Source: Pseudobdellovibrionaceae bacterium
GTDB lineage: Bacteria > Bdellovibrionota > Bdellovibrionia > Bdellovibrionales > Bdellovibrionaceae
Assembly: GCA_019637915.1 (NCBI GenBank)
Contig: JAHBUV010000001.1
Location: 2,698,565-2,762,564 of the forward strand
Direction: 5' to 3'
DNA length: 64,000 nt
The notes under the pieces were generated by a model. That model was not told where the DNA came from. It saw only the letters and a list, made by a program, of their open reading frames with translations, and ran no database searches. The position numbers were made by a program, and so were the translations under genes. Position 1 is the first letter of the stretch, and each line of letters begins with the position of its first letter. This document shows positions 24,107 to 32,975 of the stretch, one piece after another.

Positions 24107-25315
24107 ATGGCGAGCAACGGCCTGAAGGGCATCCGCACGGTCCGCGACCTGAACGTCGAGGGGAAAACCGTTTTCCTGCGCCTGGATCTGAACGTCCCTT
24201 TGGATGACGGCAAGATCAGCGATGAGACGCGCATCACGGCCTCGCTGCCGACGATCCGTTACCTGATGGATCACGGCGCCAAGATCGTCATGGCCTCGCA
24301 CCTGGGCCGGCCGAAGAGCGCCGAGGACCGCCAGTTCTCCCTGGAGCCGGTGGCCCGCCGCCTGAGCGAGCTGCTCGACGCCGAGGTCATGCTGTTCGAC
24401 GATCCGGCCTCGGACGGCGTGAAGAGCCTGCTCGTGGGCCTGAAGAAGAATCAATTGATTTTGTTGGAGAACGTGCGTTTCGTCCCCGGCGAGACGAAGG
24501 ACTCCGAGGAGTTCGCGCAGGTCATCGCCTCTTACTGCGACGTCTACGTGAACGACGCTTTCGGCGCCAGTCACCGGGCCCACGCGACGATCCACGCCCT
24601 GCCGAAGCTGATGAAGGAAAAAGGCGTCGGCCTGCTGATCGAAAAAGAGCTGACCATGCTCGATCAGCTGATCGACAACCCGAAGCGCCCCTACCTGGCC
24701 GTCCTGGGCGGCGCCAAGGTGTCCGACAAGATCGCCGTCATCGAAAAGTTCATGGACCTCGTCGACGGTTTCCTGATCGGCGGCGCCATGGCTTACACTT
24801 TCCTGAAGAGCCAGGGGCATCCCACCGGGAAGTCCCTGGTGGAGGCGGATCGCGTGCGCTTCTCGGGGGAGATGCTCAAGCGCATCGAGGCCCGCGACAA
24901 GACCGTGCTCCTGCCGATCGACCATGTGGTCACCAAATCCATCACCGACACCAAATCGATGCGCACCACGCCGGGCGTCGCCATCAATGATGACGAATTG
25001 GGCGTGGACATCGGCCCCAAGACCTTGGTCCAGTTTGAAACGGCCTTGCGCGAGGCGGGAACGATTTTCTGGAACGGCCCCATGGGCGTCTTCGAGACTC
25101 CGGAGTTTTCCCGCGGCACCTTCGGGGTGGCGAAAGCCATCGCCGAGTCCCAGGCGGTGAAGATCGTCGGCGGCGGTGATTCCGCGGCCGCGGCGGAGGC
25201 CTCGGGCCATGCGGGGCAAATGACCCATATTTCCACGGGCGGTGGGGCAAGTTTGGAGTATCTCCAAGGCGACAAGTTGCCCGGCCTCGAAGTTTTGCGC
25301 CAACGCTCGCGTTGA
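24107..25315 (+). CDS. pgk: Phosphoglycerate kinase
   Basis: 402 residues, normal bacterial length. Substrate-binding RLDLNVPLDDG near the N terminus, MASHLGRP, the ENVRF segment with a nearby NDAFG, the LGGAKVSDK nucleotide motif, WNGPMGVFE and the C-terminal GGGDSAAAA/STGGGASLE segments are present. It makes ATP from 1,3-bisphosphoglycerate. The second gene of the gap-pgk pair; tpiA follows 0.7 kb downstream in the same direction after an inverted small gene. Confidence 0.96.
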   Translation: MASNGLKGIRTVRDLNVEGKTVFLRLDLNVPLDDGKISDETRITASLPTIRYLMDHGAKIVMASHLGRPKSAEDRQFSLEPVARRLSELLDAEVMLFDDPASDGVKSLLVGLKKNQLILLENVRFVPGETKDSEEFAQVIASYCDVYVNDAFGASHRAHATIHALPKLMKEKGVGLLIEKELTMLDQLIDNPKRPYLAVLGGAKVSDKIAVIEKFMDLVDGFLIGGAMAYTFLKSQGHPTGKSLVEADRVRFSGEMLKRIEARDKTVLLPIDHVVTKSITDTKSMRTTPGVAINDDELGVDIGPKTLVQFETALREAGTIFWNGPMGVFETPEFSRGTFGVAKAIAESQAVKIVGGGDSAAAAEASGHAGQMTHISTGGGASLEYLQGDKLPGLEVLRQRSR

Positions 25316-25345
25316 GCCGGCCTGAAGTCCAGTCGATGCAAAAAA

Positions 25346-25369
25346 GAAGCCCCGCCGAGGCGGGGCTTC
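25346..25369 (-). terminator. Intrinsic terminator of the small secreted gene (minus strand)
   Basis: GAAGCCCCGCC-GA-GGCGGGGCTTC is an 11-bp stem (the innermost pairs probably open). Read on the minus strand it is followed by a run of six Ts, so it ends transcription of the gene at 25421-25810. Read on the plus strand it may also stop pgk, though no T run follows. Confidence 0.75.
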
Positions 25370-25372
25370 ACG

Positions 25373-25414
25373 GCCGAGAGAGAATGGGAGGTGCGCCCAG
25401 GTCTCTCTCGCGGC
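25373..25414. repeat. Inverted repeat beside the small secreted gene
   Basis: GCCGAGAGAGA (25373-25383) and TCTCTCTCGCGGC (25402-25414) form a stem with a two-base bulge. The right arm plus following bases (CTCTCGCGGCTGAG) reappears, inverted and 13 of 14 bases identical, at 25910-25923 on the other side of the gene. Confidence 0.5.
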
Positions 25415-25420
25415 TGAGAC

Positions 25421-25810
25421 TTATTCCATCACTGACTGGATGTGGAAATAAGTCTGACAATTCACGACCTGCGCGACGCTGGGCCGGTCGCCATGCAGGT
25501 TCAAAAAACCTTTCAAAATGCCGTTGTTGGGAATGACCCGCAAAGAAACCTCTTTCGAGAGGTACAACTGGATCTGTTCCGGGTCGGTTTCCACGGGCTG
25601 GACCGTGCTGCTGTAAATGATGTTTTGTCCGCCGCTGACGGCGTCCCGCACGACCATCCGGGCCTCTTTCTGATTTTCATGGCTGTCGATTTGCACCATC
25701 AACCCCGATCCGATGCAGGACAGCAAAGGACGGCGGGTGACGCTGGTGTCGATGACGGCATGAGCGGAGAAAGAAAAAATCAAAAGGGAAAACAACGCGG
25801 CAAGTCTCAT
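25421..25810 (-). CDS. Small secreted protein, unknown function
   Basis: 129 residues with a 19-residue signal peptide (MRLAALFSLLIFSFSAHA). The mature part is predicted beta-rich and has two cysteines (SCIG and NCQT) that could form a disulfide. No family is recognised. AAGGAGG lies seven bases before the ATG at 25810. It lies on the minus strand between pgk and tpiA, which are normally neighbours, has its own terminator, and is flanked by similar inverted sequences. This makes a later insertion likely. Confidence 0.7.
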   Translation of the reverse strand: MRLAALFSLLIFSFSAHAVIDTSVTRRPLLSCIGSGLMVQIDSHENQKEARMVVRDAVSGGQNIIYSSTVQPVETDPEQIQLYLSKEVSLRVIPNNGILKGFLNLHGDRPSVAQVVNCQTYFHIQSVME

Positions 25811-25909
25811 AGATCCTCCTTGAATCTTGAGCAATGAGAGACGACTCGCAATTTCTATAAGCAACTCTTGTACCAAGTATGAAATGTTCTTAGAGTGCGT
25901 GATTTCGAG

Positions 25910-25933
25910 CTGAGCCGCGAGAGACTCTCGCGG
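25910..25933. repeat. Short perfect palindrome upstream of the small secreted gene and tpiA
   Basis: CCGCGAGAG-A-CTCTCGCGG (25915-25933) is a 9-bp inverted repeat around one base. It lies between two divergent starts and could be an operator. Its left part matches, inverted, the repeat at 25405-25418. Confidence 0.45.
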
Positions 25934-26003
25934 TGGTTCCAGGCTGTCACTGTCATGCTGGTGTCATTCCGGTTTGGCACCATCGGGAAAGGATGAAAGA
26001 GAA

Positions 26004-26738
26004 ATGAAAACAACAAAAAAGATTTTCGCCGCCAATTGGAAACTGCACAAAACCCCGGCGGAGACGAGATCCTTTTTTCGCGAATTCCTGCAAGTCTCCT
26101 TGCCCGGTGAGATCTGGTTTTTCCCCCCGGCTTCGTCCTGGGAAGCCTGCGCCGAATCCCTGCGCGGCTCGAACCTCCAGTGGGGCGGGCAGAACGTGTG
26201 GTCGCAGGTCCAAGGAGCTTTCACCGGCGAAAACTCCGCCGCCGTCCTGAAAGAGCTGCGGGCGCGGGGCGCTCTGGTCGGTCACAGCGAACGCCGGCGC
26301 CTGTTCGGCGAGGGCGATGAGCTTCTCGCCGACAAAGTGGCCGTCTTGCAGGGCTTGGATCTGACCCCTGTGTTCTGTTTCGGCGAAACCCTGGAGGAGC
26401 GCGACGCCGGCCGCACCGACGAGGTGAACCGCCGTCAGCTGCAAAAAGGCCTTGGCAAAGCCGTCATCGGCAAACCCTTGATCGTCGCCTATGAACCCGT
26501 GTGGGCCATCGGCACGGGGCGCGTGGCGACGCCGGAGCAGGTGGCCGCGGCCCATGCCGCCGCCCACGACGTGCTGAAGGAATTGCGGCTCGCCGACGCG
26601 CCCATTTTGTATGGCGGCAGCGTCAAGCCGGACAATGCGCCCGGCCTGCTGGGTCTTCCCCATGTCGATGGTTTTCTGGTGGGGGGGGCCTCCCTGGAGG
26701 TCGCGAGCTTCCAGGCCATCTGCCGCGCCGGACAGTGA
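26004..26738 (+). CDS. tpiA: Triosephosphate isomerase
   Basis: 244 residues, slightly shorter than the usual 250-255. Active-site Asn11 and Lys13 (AANWK), His94 (VGHSERR) and Glu164 (AYEPVWAIGTG) are complete, with the phosphate-gripping GGSV and VGGASL segments near the end. It interconverts dihydroxyacetone phosphate and glyceraldehyde-3-phosphate. The chosen ATG is preceded by AAAGAGA; an in-frame ATG at 25974 adds no family sequence. Its stop directly abuts the stop of the convergent secreted gene. Confidence 0.95.
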   Translation: MKTTKKIFAANWKLHKTPAETRSFFREFLQVSLPGEIWFFPPASSWEACAESLRGSNLQWGGQNVWSQVQGAFTGENSAAVLKELRARGALVGHSERRRLFGEGDELLADKVAVLQGLDLTPVFCFGETLEERDAGRTDEVNRRQLQKGLGKAVIGKPLIVAYEPVWAIGTGRVATPEQVAAAHAAAHDVLKELRLADAPILYGGSVKPDNAPGLLGLPHVDGFLVGGASLEVASFQAICRAGQ

Positions 26739-28160
26739 TCAGCGCCGGCCGCGGGTGCCCTCGTCAGGACGCCCGTCGGCGTCCACATCCGGAACCTTGG
26801 GCGGCGCCGGGGAGTCCTTGGGGCGATCGAGGTCGATGTACTTGCGTTCCCCGTTGTAGGTCTCCGCGAGTTTTTTCAGCTGGGTCCGGGCGGACGAGCA
26901 GGTTTGCTCGATGTCCTTCAAGGTCTTCTGCGGGAGGGCGCGGGGCTCGCCGTTGCGGACGCGCACGAACTCATTCGATTCGATTTTTTTGTCGTCGCAG
27001 AGCTCGTAGAACCCCGTCATGTACTCCTGCCAGGACTTCGGGTTGCTGACGATGAAGGTGGCGGCCGACCACAGATGGTTGTCCGTCACCTGCTCCGAGC
27101 AATCGCGCGTGGCGAATTTCCCGCGCTTCACGCACACCGGGGAGGCCTCGGCGAGGCAGAGTTTGCGTTCCTCGTTGCCGCTCCGCTCGTTCAATTCACA
27201 CTTCATATTGACGCCGAAAACCAGGGGATTGCAGATCACCTGGCCGGCGCCGCAGGACTTCGTGCGGTCGAAGCCGTAGAGGTTCACGTCCTCGGGCAGG
27301 GCGCTGGGGCCGCGGCAGGGGTCGGTTTTCAGAATGAAGCCGGCGTACATGCACCGGTAAACGCGCTCCGCCTTCGCCGTGTCTCCGGCGGGATCCGGGG
27401 TCGCCGCCGCGGGGGAATCGGCGGGGTTTTGAGCCGGCTTCGCGGCGTCTTCGGCGGGCGTCAGCCCTTTGGAAAGCACGCGCGGTTTTTTGCTGGCGTG
27501 ATCGACCAGCTTGTCGTCCAGGATGAATGAGGCGTTTTCCAGGGTGAAGTCGCCCTGGCGGCTTTTCTCCAGGGTTTTGTAGGCGTTCGCCAGCTCACGG
27601 TTCGGGGCGACGCTGCTTTCCAGCATGGCGCGGTTGCCGCCGTAGAATTTCTCCAGATCCTGCAGGCGCTCCACGGCCTCGGCGCGACGGGGGGAGGAGG
27701 CGGGGATTTTCTGCAGACGCAAGTGCGCCGCCGCCATCCAGGCCATGGAGTTCTGGAAATTCGCGCGGTATTCCGGCGCGTTGTCGCGCAGTTTCTGGGC
27801 GTTGCGGAAGGGCGTGATCCCGCCTTTCCATTTTTCCGCCTGCTCGAGGTCCTGGAAAACCTCGTCGATGCTGGGGGTGTCGGCGGCGGCGGCGATGCCC
27901 CGCCGGGCCGGCGGCAGGGAGGCGAAGTGATCGCTCATGTTCGGCAGGTCACCGAGGATGCGCTGCACGCCCTTCAGGTATTTTTTTTGCTGGCTGAGGC
28001 TCAGGCGCGAAAATTCCTGATGGGATAAAAACCATTCCTCGCCGGGACGGGAAAGCGGGGCCGCGAAGCCCGGGCTCGCCAGTCCGAGGACGAGCAGGAT
28101 CGCCAGGCCCCACCGGGCGGTCCGTTCCCGCTTAATCTTCTTCTTCTCGGGCAATGACAT
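26739..28160 (-). CDS. Secreted protein, unknown function (third gene of a secreted set)
   Basis: 473 residues with a basic N terminus and signal peptide ending near AAPLSRPG. The first half is helical; a Pro/Ala/Asp-rich linker (about 235-265) leads to a Cys-rich domain (about 265-420) with cysteines in YRCMY, DPCRG, SCGAG, VICNP, KCELN, LCLAE, VCVKR, DCSEQ and ELCDD. The tail is charged and ends in basic residues. No enzyme motif was found. GAGGA lies before the ATG, and the gene overlaps the previous one by 29 bases. Its stop abuts the tpiA stop with no spacer. Confidence 0.7.
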   Translation of the reverse strand: MSLPEKKKIKRERTARWGLAILLVLGLASPGFAAPLSRPGEEWFLSHQEFSRLSLSQQKKYLKGVQRILGDLPNMSDHFASLPPARRGIAAAADTPSIDEVFQDLEQAEKWKGGITPFRNAQKLRDNAPEYRANFQNSMAWMAAAHLRLQKIPASSPRRAEAVERLQDLEKFYGGNRAMLESSVAPNRELANAYKTLEKSRQGDFTLENASFILDDKLVDHASKKPRVLSKGLTPAEDAAKPAQNPADSPAAATPDPAGDTAKAERVYRCMYAGFILKTDPCRGPSALPEDVNLYGFDRTKSCGAGQVICNPLVFGVNMKCELNERSGNEERKLCLAEASPVCVKRGKFATRDCSEQVTDNHLWSAATFIVSNPKSWQEYMTGFYELCDDKKIESNEFVRVRNGEPRALPQKTLKDIEQTCSSARTQLKKLAETYNGERKYIDLDRPKDSPAPPKVPDVDADGRPDEGTRGRR

Positions 28161-28572
28161 AGAGATCCTCGCACTGGCTGGTCTTGTTCTTCAGGAGACG
28201 AAAAACGAAGGCGCCGCCCTTGTGGGAGATGGCGCGGAAAGCCTCGCGGGGATCGAAGTGGCGGGCCGTGCGGTAGGCGGGATCGGATTCCCACGGACTG
28301 AATTCATATTGCTTGCTGGACAGCGGTTTGCCGGAAGCGCTCCGGCGGGTTTCCACTTCCAGGACCAGGGCGGCGTCCTCCGAGTTTTTCATCACCACGC
28401 CGTCGAAGGCGCTGGAATCCGACCAATCGCCGACCTCGAAAACGGAATGCTTCTCGACGATGCGGTTGTTCACGACCTGCTCGTAAACATTGAAAGCCAT
28501 CAGCCGTGAACCGCAGCTGGGAAGGGGGTCGGCGTGGGCGAAGCTCAGAGCGAAGAGGAGGCTGATCATCAT
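28132..28572 (-). CDS. Small secreted protein, unknown function
   Basis: 146 residues. Start at 28572 gives a short signal peptide (MMISLLFALSFAHA) and an ATGA overlap with the gene before it. The mature part has one cysteine near each end (PSCGS, SQCEDL), is predicted beta-rich and ends in an acidic tail (EEED). No family is recognised. It is translated in a chain between the murein peptidase-like protein and the Cys-rich protein, so the three probably act together. Confidence 0.68.
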   Translation of the reverse strand: MMISLLFALSFAHADPLPSCGSRLMAFNVYEQVVNNRIVEKHSVFEVGDWSDSSAFDGVVMKNSEDAALVLEVETRRSASGKPLSSKQYEFSPWESDPAYRTARHFDPREAFRAISHKGGAFVFRLLKNKTSQCEDLYVIAREEED

Positions 28573-29909
28573 AAGTTGCTCACCGGGCACAAAGGGGTTG
28601 TCGGTTTGAAATTGTCGCAGGCTTTGCGCGAGTTCGCATTGTTGTTGAAGCAAACGTGAATGTGGTTGTCGTGGCCGCCGGCGCGGGACGCTTTGATGGA
28701 GGGATCGTTGAAGATCACTTCACCGCCGCGTTCTTTGAGCATGGCCACGAACTTTTGCGTGGTGGCGCGGTCGTATTTGGCGCCGGAGCAGACCAGGCGG
28801 CGTCTTTTGCCGCCGCCGCGGTAAACGTCGCGGTGGCACAGGGGCTCGTTGGAGAAACCGCCCTTCATGATGGGACGGATGTCGATGCACTGGCCGCGCG
28901 TGTGGGATTTATGGCCGTTGAAGCGTTTTTTGTTCGGGTGGGAGATATCGCCCCAGGCGATCTGGCAATCCGAACCGGCGGGACAGAGCTGCGCTTTTTG
29001 TTTGTCCCAGTCGTGCAGCACCGAACTGAAGGCGCAGGCGGTGAGGGGGTTGGCGTAGGCGTCCGCCCCGACCGGTCCCGGCGAGGCGGGATCGTAGTGG
29101 AAGGAGTTGAAGGGGCCGATGAAACCCTTCTTGCTGCAAAGGGGCAGCTGCACCATGCCGCGGGCCTTGTTGAGGTTGCGCGGCCGGTGCGAGGGCTTTT
29201 TGATCAGCTTCTGCAGCTCATCGACGAAGAGGTTCTGCGGGCCGACCACCTCGCCCAGTTGATCGATGTTTTTGTTTTCCTTCCCGCACTCGCCGGTCGC
29301 GCAGCCCAGGCCGGATTCCAGGCGGGGCGGCGGCAGGGGGATCTGGCTGCCGGTGAGGGGCAGATCCTGGTAGGTGTCCGTGGAGGTCAGGTAAGAGGTG
29401 TTGACGAAGCCCTCGTCGGGACAGCCCGAGGCCGGTTCGCTCAGGCGGATTTTCACCCAGGCGCCCTGGCGGACGCCGGGAGGGTTTTCGTCGATGACCT
29501 GCACCTTCTGGTTTTCGTGCAGGGTGCAGTGGGCGCGGCTGTTGGCGGACGGACGGCTGCGGAAGTTCAGGCCTTCGGTGTCGACCACGGCGTTGCCGTT
29601 GACGCTGCCGTCGGCGTTCAGGGGGCGGACATAGGTGCGATCGATGAAGGTGGGGCCGCTGGTTTTGCAGTTCCGCGCGCTCACTTGGACCTGCAGGTCC
29701 TCCTCATTGACGTGGCGGCCGACGGCTTTCATCGAGGTGCCCCGGCGCACGGAGCAGACCACGTCGCCCTCTTCATCCAGGATGTTCACGCTGCGGCCGA
29801 TGGCGCGCACTTCACGGCTGGGGGCGGCCGGGATCTCCTGGCTCCGGGCGGGGGCAACGACAAGAACGGCGAGGACCAGGGGCCCGCTCAGGAACAAAAA
29901 AGTCTTCAT
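28569..29909 (-). CDS. Secreted SH3b protein with MepA/M15-like murein peptidase domain
   Basis: 446 residues. A signal peptide (about 1-23) is followed by two SH3b-like repeats (about 31-95 and 105-175, the second with LNFRSRPS and a WVKIRL strand), a linker, and a C-terminal peptidase-like domain. Zinc-ligand motifs are SHTRGQCID (His336, Asp343) and GGHDNHIHVCF (His413, His416, His418), the pattern of MepA (M74) and related M15 peptidases that cut peptide cross-links in murein. Many extra cysteines suggest periplasmic disulfides. The start at 29909 is chosen for the signal peptide; AAAGG sits almost against the ATG, so the ribosome site is poor. Confidence 0.75.
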   Translation of the reverse strand: MKTFLFLSGPLVLAVLVVAPARSQEIPAAPSREVRAIGRSVNILDEEGDVVCSVRRGTSMKAVGRHVNEEDLQVQVSARNCKTSGPTFIDRTYVRPLNADGSVNGNAVVDTEGLNFRSRPSANSRAHCTLHENQKVQVIDENPPGVRQGAWVKIRLSEPASGCPDEGFVNTSYLTSTDTYQDLPLTGSQIPLPPPRLESGLGCATGECGKENKNIDQLGEVVGPQNLFVDELQKLIKKPSHRPRNLNKARGMVQLPLCSKKGFIGPFNSFHYDPASPGPVGADAYANPLTACAFSSVLHDWDKQKAQLCPAGSDCQIAWGDISHPNKKRFNGHKSHTRGQCIDIRPIMKGGFSNEPLCHRDVYRGGGKRRRLVCSGAKYDRATTQKFVAMLKERGGEVIFNDPSIKASRAGGHDNHIHVCFNNNANSRKACDNFKPTTPLCPVSNL

Positions 29910-30137
29910 CCTTTCATCATCTCTGATCAAATTGAGCCTTTTCAATGAGATGGGACGGAAAGCTCAGGAAACTGGCCGTCCGCCCCAAGTGCGTGAAGTC
30001 CCTGGCAAAGACTCATGTTGCGTCAAGTCAATTGGCAATTAATCAAGTAAATTCAATATCTTATATGAAACGACCCCTTGTGCCCGCGACCTTGGTCTGG
30101 AACAATGGGGATGTGTGTGGAGAAAGTTCGGAAAAAC

Positions 30138-30380
30138 ATGGCAAACAAGGTGCACGTTCGTCGTTGTCACGTTTGTGGTGAGATCACGGAAGCGGAAGGA
30201 CAGTTGGTCGAGCAGTGCCATCACTGCGGCAAGCACCTGTCGCCCTTTTATTACTTCAACGAAAGACTGGCGATGAATTTGATCTCGCCCCAGGAAGCGG
30301 ATAAAGAATATAAAAGCTCCGCTTTGCCGCTCAGGGAATATCCGCCCGTTTGGGGACTGACCGTTTATTGGGAATCCTGA
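30138..30380 (+). CDS. Small zinc-ribbon protein
   Basis: 80 residues. A CxxC pair at Cys10/Cys13 (RRCHVCGE) and another at Cys27/Cys30 (QCHHCGK) make a zinc ribbon; the rest is a short hydrophobic C-terminal part with several Trp, Tyr and Pro. The start is uncertain: in-frame ATG 30111 and GTG 30117 lie upstream, and none has a well-placed ribosome site, with GGAG 15 bases before ATG 30138. It sits 28 bases before the threonine dehydratase gene and may be cotranscribed. The function is unknown. Confidence 0.65.
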   Translation: MANKVHVRRCHVCGEITEAEGQLVEQCHHCGKHLSPFYYFNERLAMNLISPQEADKEYKSSALPLREYPPVWGLTVYWES

Positions 30381-30408
30381 GGCATGAGGGGGGCGGAAAG
30401 CGCCGCCC

Positions 30409-31614
30409 ATGAAAGTGACCTTGCAGGACATCCAAAACGCCCGAACCCGTCTGTCGGGCGTGGTTCATCACACGGAAACCAGTCATTCCAACAGCCTCAG
30501 CCAGTGGGTCGGCAGCCAGGTCCATCTCAAGTCCGAAAACCTGCAGCGCACGGGCAGCTTCAAGATCCGCGGCGCCTACAACAAAATCGTCAGCCTCACC
30601 GATGAGGAGAAAAAACGCGGCGTCGTCGCGAGCTCCGCCGGCAACCACGCGCAAGGCGTCGCCTTGAGCGCGCGCCTGCAAGGGGTCAAAGCCACCATCG
30701 TCATGCCCGAAGGGGCGAGCCTGAATAAGATCTCCGCCACCCGCGGCTACGGCGCCGAGGTCGTTCTGCACGGTGAGATTTACGACGACGCCTACGCCAA
30801 GGCCCGCGAGATCGAGTCGCGCACGGGAGCGGTCTTCGTGCATCCCTATGAGGACGCCATGGTCATCGCCGGTCAGGGCACCGTCGGCCTGGAGATGCTC
30901 GAGGCCGTGCCGGATCTGGACACGGTGCTGGTGGCGGTGGGCGGCGGCGGACTCATCGCCGGCGTCGCGACGGCGATCAAAGCCCTGCGGCCCCAGTGCC
31001 GGGTGATCGGCGTGCAATCGCAGGCGGCGGACGCCATGACCCGTTTGTTCCGCGGCCAATCCGCCGCCGCTCCCGGCGCCCGCATCGCCACCATCGCCGA
31101 CGGCATCGCGGTGAAAACACCGTCCGCGGCCATGCACGCGGATTTCCTCTCGAAGCACGTCGATGAGATGGTGACGGTGAACGATGATCAGATCGCCGCC
31201 GCCATCGTCTATCTCCTGGAGCGCACCAAAAACCTCGTTGAAGGGGCGGGGGCCGCGGCCGTGGCCGCCCTGATGAGCGGTCAGGTCAAGGTCGGCCCCA
31301 AGGTGGGCGTGGTTCTGAGCGGCGGCAACATCGACCTCAACATCATTGCCAAAATCGTCTCCCGCGGCCTCATCCAGCAGGGGCGTTTGGCGGAGATCTC
31401 GGTGATCGTCGACGATCAGCCGGGCACCATGCATCGTTTGACGAAAATCTTCGCCGATCAGCGCGCCAACATCCTCGAGGTCCATCACGACCGCGTCGAG
31501 CGCGGCCTGTCCTTGCGCGAAGCCAAGGTCGACTTCGTCGTCGAGATGGTCAGTCACGAACACGCGGAACAATTGAAGCAGGCTTTGCAAAAAGCCGGGG
31601 CGCGTTTGCTCTAG
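30409..31614 (+). CDS. Threonine dehydratase with ACT domain
   Basis: 401 residues. The PLP lysine is Lys52 (TGSFKIRGA), SAGNHAQG (76-83) is the substrate loop and VGGGGLIAG (177-185) binds the PLP phosphate. A single C-terminal ACT domain (about 325-401) suggests allosteric control. It deaminates threonine to 2-oxobutanoate. Its length and single ACT domain match the TdcB-with-ACT form rather than the longer double-ACT IlvA of E. coli, so a biosynthetic or catabolic role cannot be settled. The last stop base overlaps the convergent gene's stop in a shared CTAG. Confidence 0.92.
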   Translation: MKVTLQDIQNARTRLSGVVHHTETSHSNSLSQWVGSQVHLKSENLQRTGSFKIRGAYNKIVSLTDEEKKRGVVASSAGNHAQGVALSARLQGVKATIVMPEGASLNKISATRGYGAEVVLHGEIYDDAYAKAREIESRTGAVFVHPYEDAMVIAGQGTVGLEMLEAVPDLDTVLVAVGGGGLIAGVATAIKALRPQCRVIGVQSQAADAMTRLFRGQSAAAPGARIATIADGIAVKTPSAAMHADFLSKHVDEMVTVNDDQIAAAIVYLLERTKNLVEGAGAAAVAALMSGQVKVGPKVGVVLSGGNIDLNIIAKIVSRGLIQQGRLAEISVIVDDQPGTMHRLTKIFADQRANILEVHHDRVERGLSLREAKVDFVVEMVSHEHAEQLKQALQKAGARLL

Positions 31615-32975
31615 AGCAGGCTGCCGCCGGAGCCCGAGTGCAGCGTCAGCACGTCGCCGGCCTGCAGGGGGATCCATTCGTTGGCGGCGGGGCGGCTGTC
31701 CTGACCCGCCCGTTGCAGGCTCACGCCGGGGGCGTCGCCCGGCAGCTGGTGTTTTTCCGCCGGCCAACGGGAGGGGGAGGCGGCGTGGATGATCTGGCCG
31801 GGGGCGAGAATTTCCAGTTGCAGCAGCAAACCGCGGCCGCCGTTCAAGCGCGCCTTGTGGCCCGAAGGCGGCCGTTCCACCGCGCGCAGGACACGCACCG
31901 GCAGACGGCGCTCGAGGTCCTCGACGGAGCAATCGCCGTGATCGGGGCGTTGTTGCCAGAAGCTCGTGCCTTCCGCGCCTTCGCGGGCGGGGGAGCCGCT
32001 GGGCAGGTGAACGGCTTCCGGCGGATGCCCTTCGAATTTCAGTTCCGACCACAGATCGAAGTAATTCGTGAGAGCCCGGGGCTGACGGCGATCCCAGCGG
32101 TGCAGGGCCCCCTCGACGGCGGTTTTCAGCCAGGCCGCCGCTTCGACCAGGCAGCCCGAGCAGGCGTCGCGGGTCTGCGCGTTCAGAAAACAGCCGTTGG
32201 GCACGGTGAGGGGGATCAGGTGGTCGCAGGCGGAATCCAGTTCCATTTCCCACTGCAGCCACTCGCGCACCGTCGTGCGCACTAGGCCGGAGGTGGCGGC
32301 CAGGGGCAAAAACAAACGGCGGCCCGGGGACGTGCCGGTGAAATCGAAACGCAAAGCGCGGCCGTCGTTCTGCAGGCGCAGGCGGATCTGCTCGCCGCCG
32401 GTGGCGAGGTCGAAGCTCACCTCCCCCTCGGGCAACTCCTCGAGGCGGCGGCGGATGCGCTCCTTGGCGCGTTGCTCGATGTCCTGAAGGCCGCGGCGCG
32501 ACCACAGGTCGCGGAAGGCCTCATGGCGGAAACGGGCGGCGGCCCCGTCCAATAAATTCAATTGAGTCTCGAGCAGGTGGCGCGAATCGCCCAGGGCCTG
32601 CAGCAGCATCTGGTTGGTGTCGCCCTTTTGCCGCAAGGGCACCGGCGGCAGGCGGAACTCCGCCGATCCCGGCAGGCGCAGGCTGGTGGCGGCCCACACG
32701 CTGGGGCGCGAATCGCTCTCGGCGGACACGCATTGCACCAGGGCCAGGCGATCGCGGCCCGGGCCGCCGACGGCGGGGTCCTTCAGCAAGGCGACGTCGC
32801 CTTCCTTCAAGGGGAAATACTGGGTGACGGCGCCGATGCCCATGGGCAGGAGGCCGGCGTCGAGGCCTTCCGGCGAGCGCGCCAGCAGGATTTGCCCCTG
32901 GCCGCTCACCCAGGCGATCGAGGAAAAAGGCGCCGACAATTCCGAGAGCACATGCTGCGCGGGATGGCACTTCAC
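31611..32975 (-). CDS. Shortened hydantoinase B / oxoprolinase beta-like protein
   Basis: 454 residues, against about 570-600 for HyuB. Family-like segments remain: KEGDVALLKDPAVGG (HyuB has GDVW..NDPY.GG), a FDFTGTSPG strand, and a conserved arrangement of the N-terminal half. Several residues of the usual metal and substrate loops are replaced, so activity is doubtful. It starts with a GTG overlapping the HyuA-like stop (GTGA) after AAGGAG, so both are translated together as in HyuAB pairs. This is a divergent, possibly repurposed homologue; the substrate is unknown. Confidence 0.6.
   Translation of the reverse strand: MKCHPAQHVLSELSAPFSSIAWVSGQGQILLARSPEGLDAGLLPMGIGAVTQYFPLKEGDVALLKDPAVGGPGRDRLALVQCVSAESDSRPSVWAATSLRLPGSAEFRLPPVPLRQKGDTNQMLLQALGDSRHLLETQLNLLDGAAARFRHEAFRDLWSRRGLQDIEQRAKERIRRRLEELPEGEVSFDLATGGEQIRLRLQNDGRALRFDFTGTSPGRRLFLPLAATSGLVRTTVREWLQWEMELDSACDHLIPLTVPNGCFLNAQTRDACSGCLVEAAAWLKTAVEGALHRWDRRQPRALTNYFDLWSELKFEGHPPEAVHLPSGSPAREGAEGTSFWQQRPDHGDCSVEDLERRLPVRVLRAVERPPSGHKARLNGGRGLLLQLEILAPGQIIHAASPSRWPAEKHQLPGDAPGVSLQRAGQDSRPAANEWIPLQAGDVLTLHSGSGGSLL

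Noticed and set aside
25391-25933. Insertion sequence around the small secreted gene
   Set aside because: No transposase and no target-site duplication were seen. The flanking match is only 13 of 14 bases, so it is reported as a possible insertion and not as an IS.
30015-30068. AT-rich patch with TTGGCA and TATCTT as a promoter for the zinc-ribbon gene
   Set aside because: The boxes are 19 bases apart and alternatives are equally poor. The patch is unusually AT-rich for this DNA and probably regulatory, but no specific promoter is supported.
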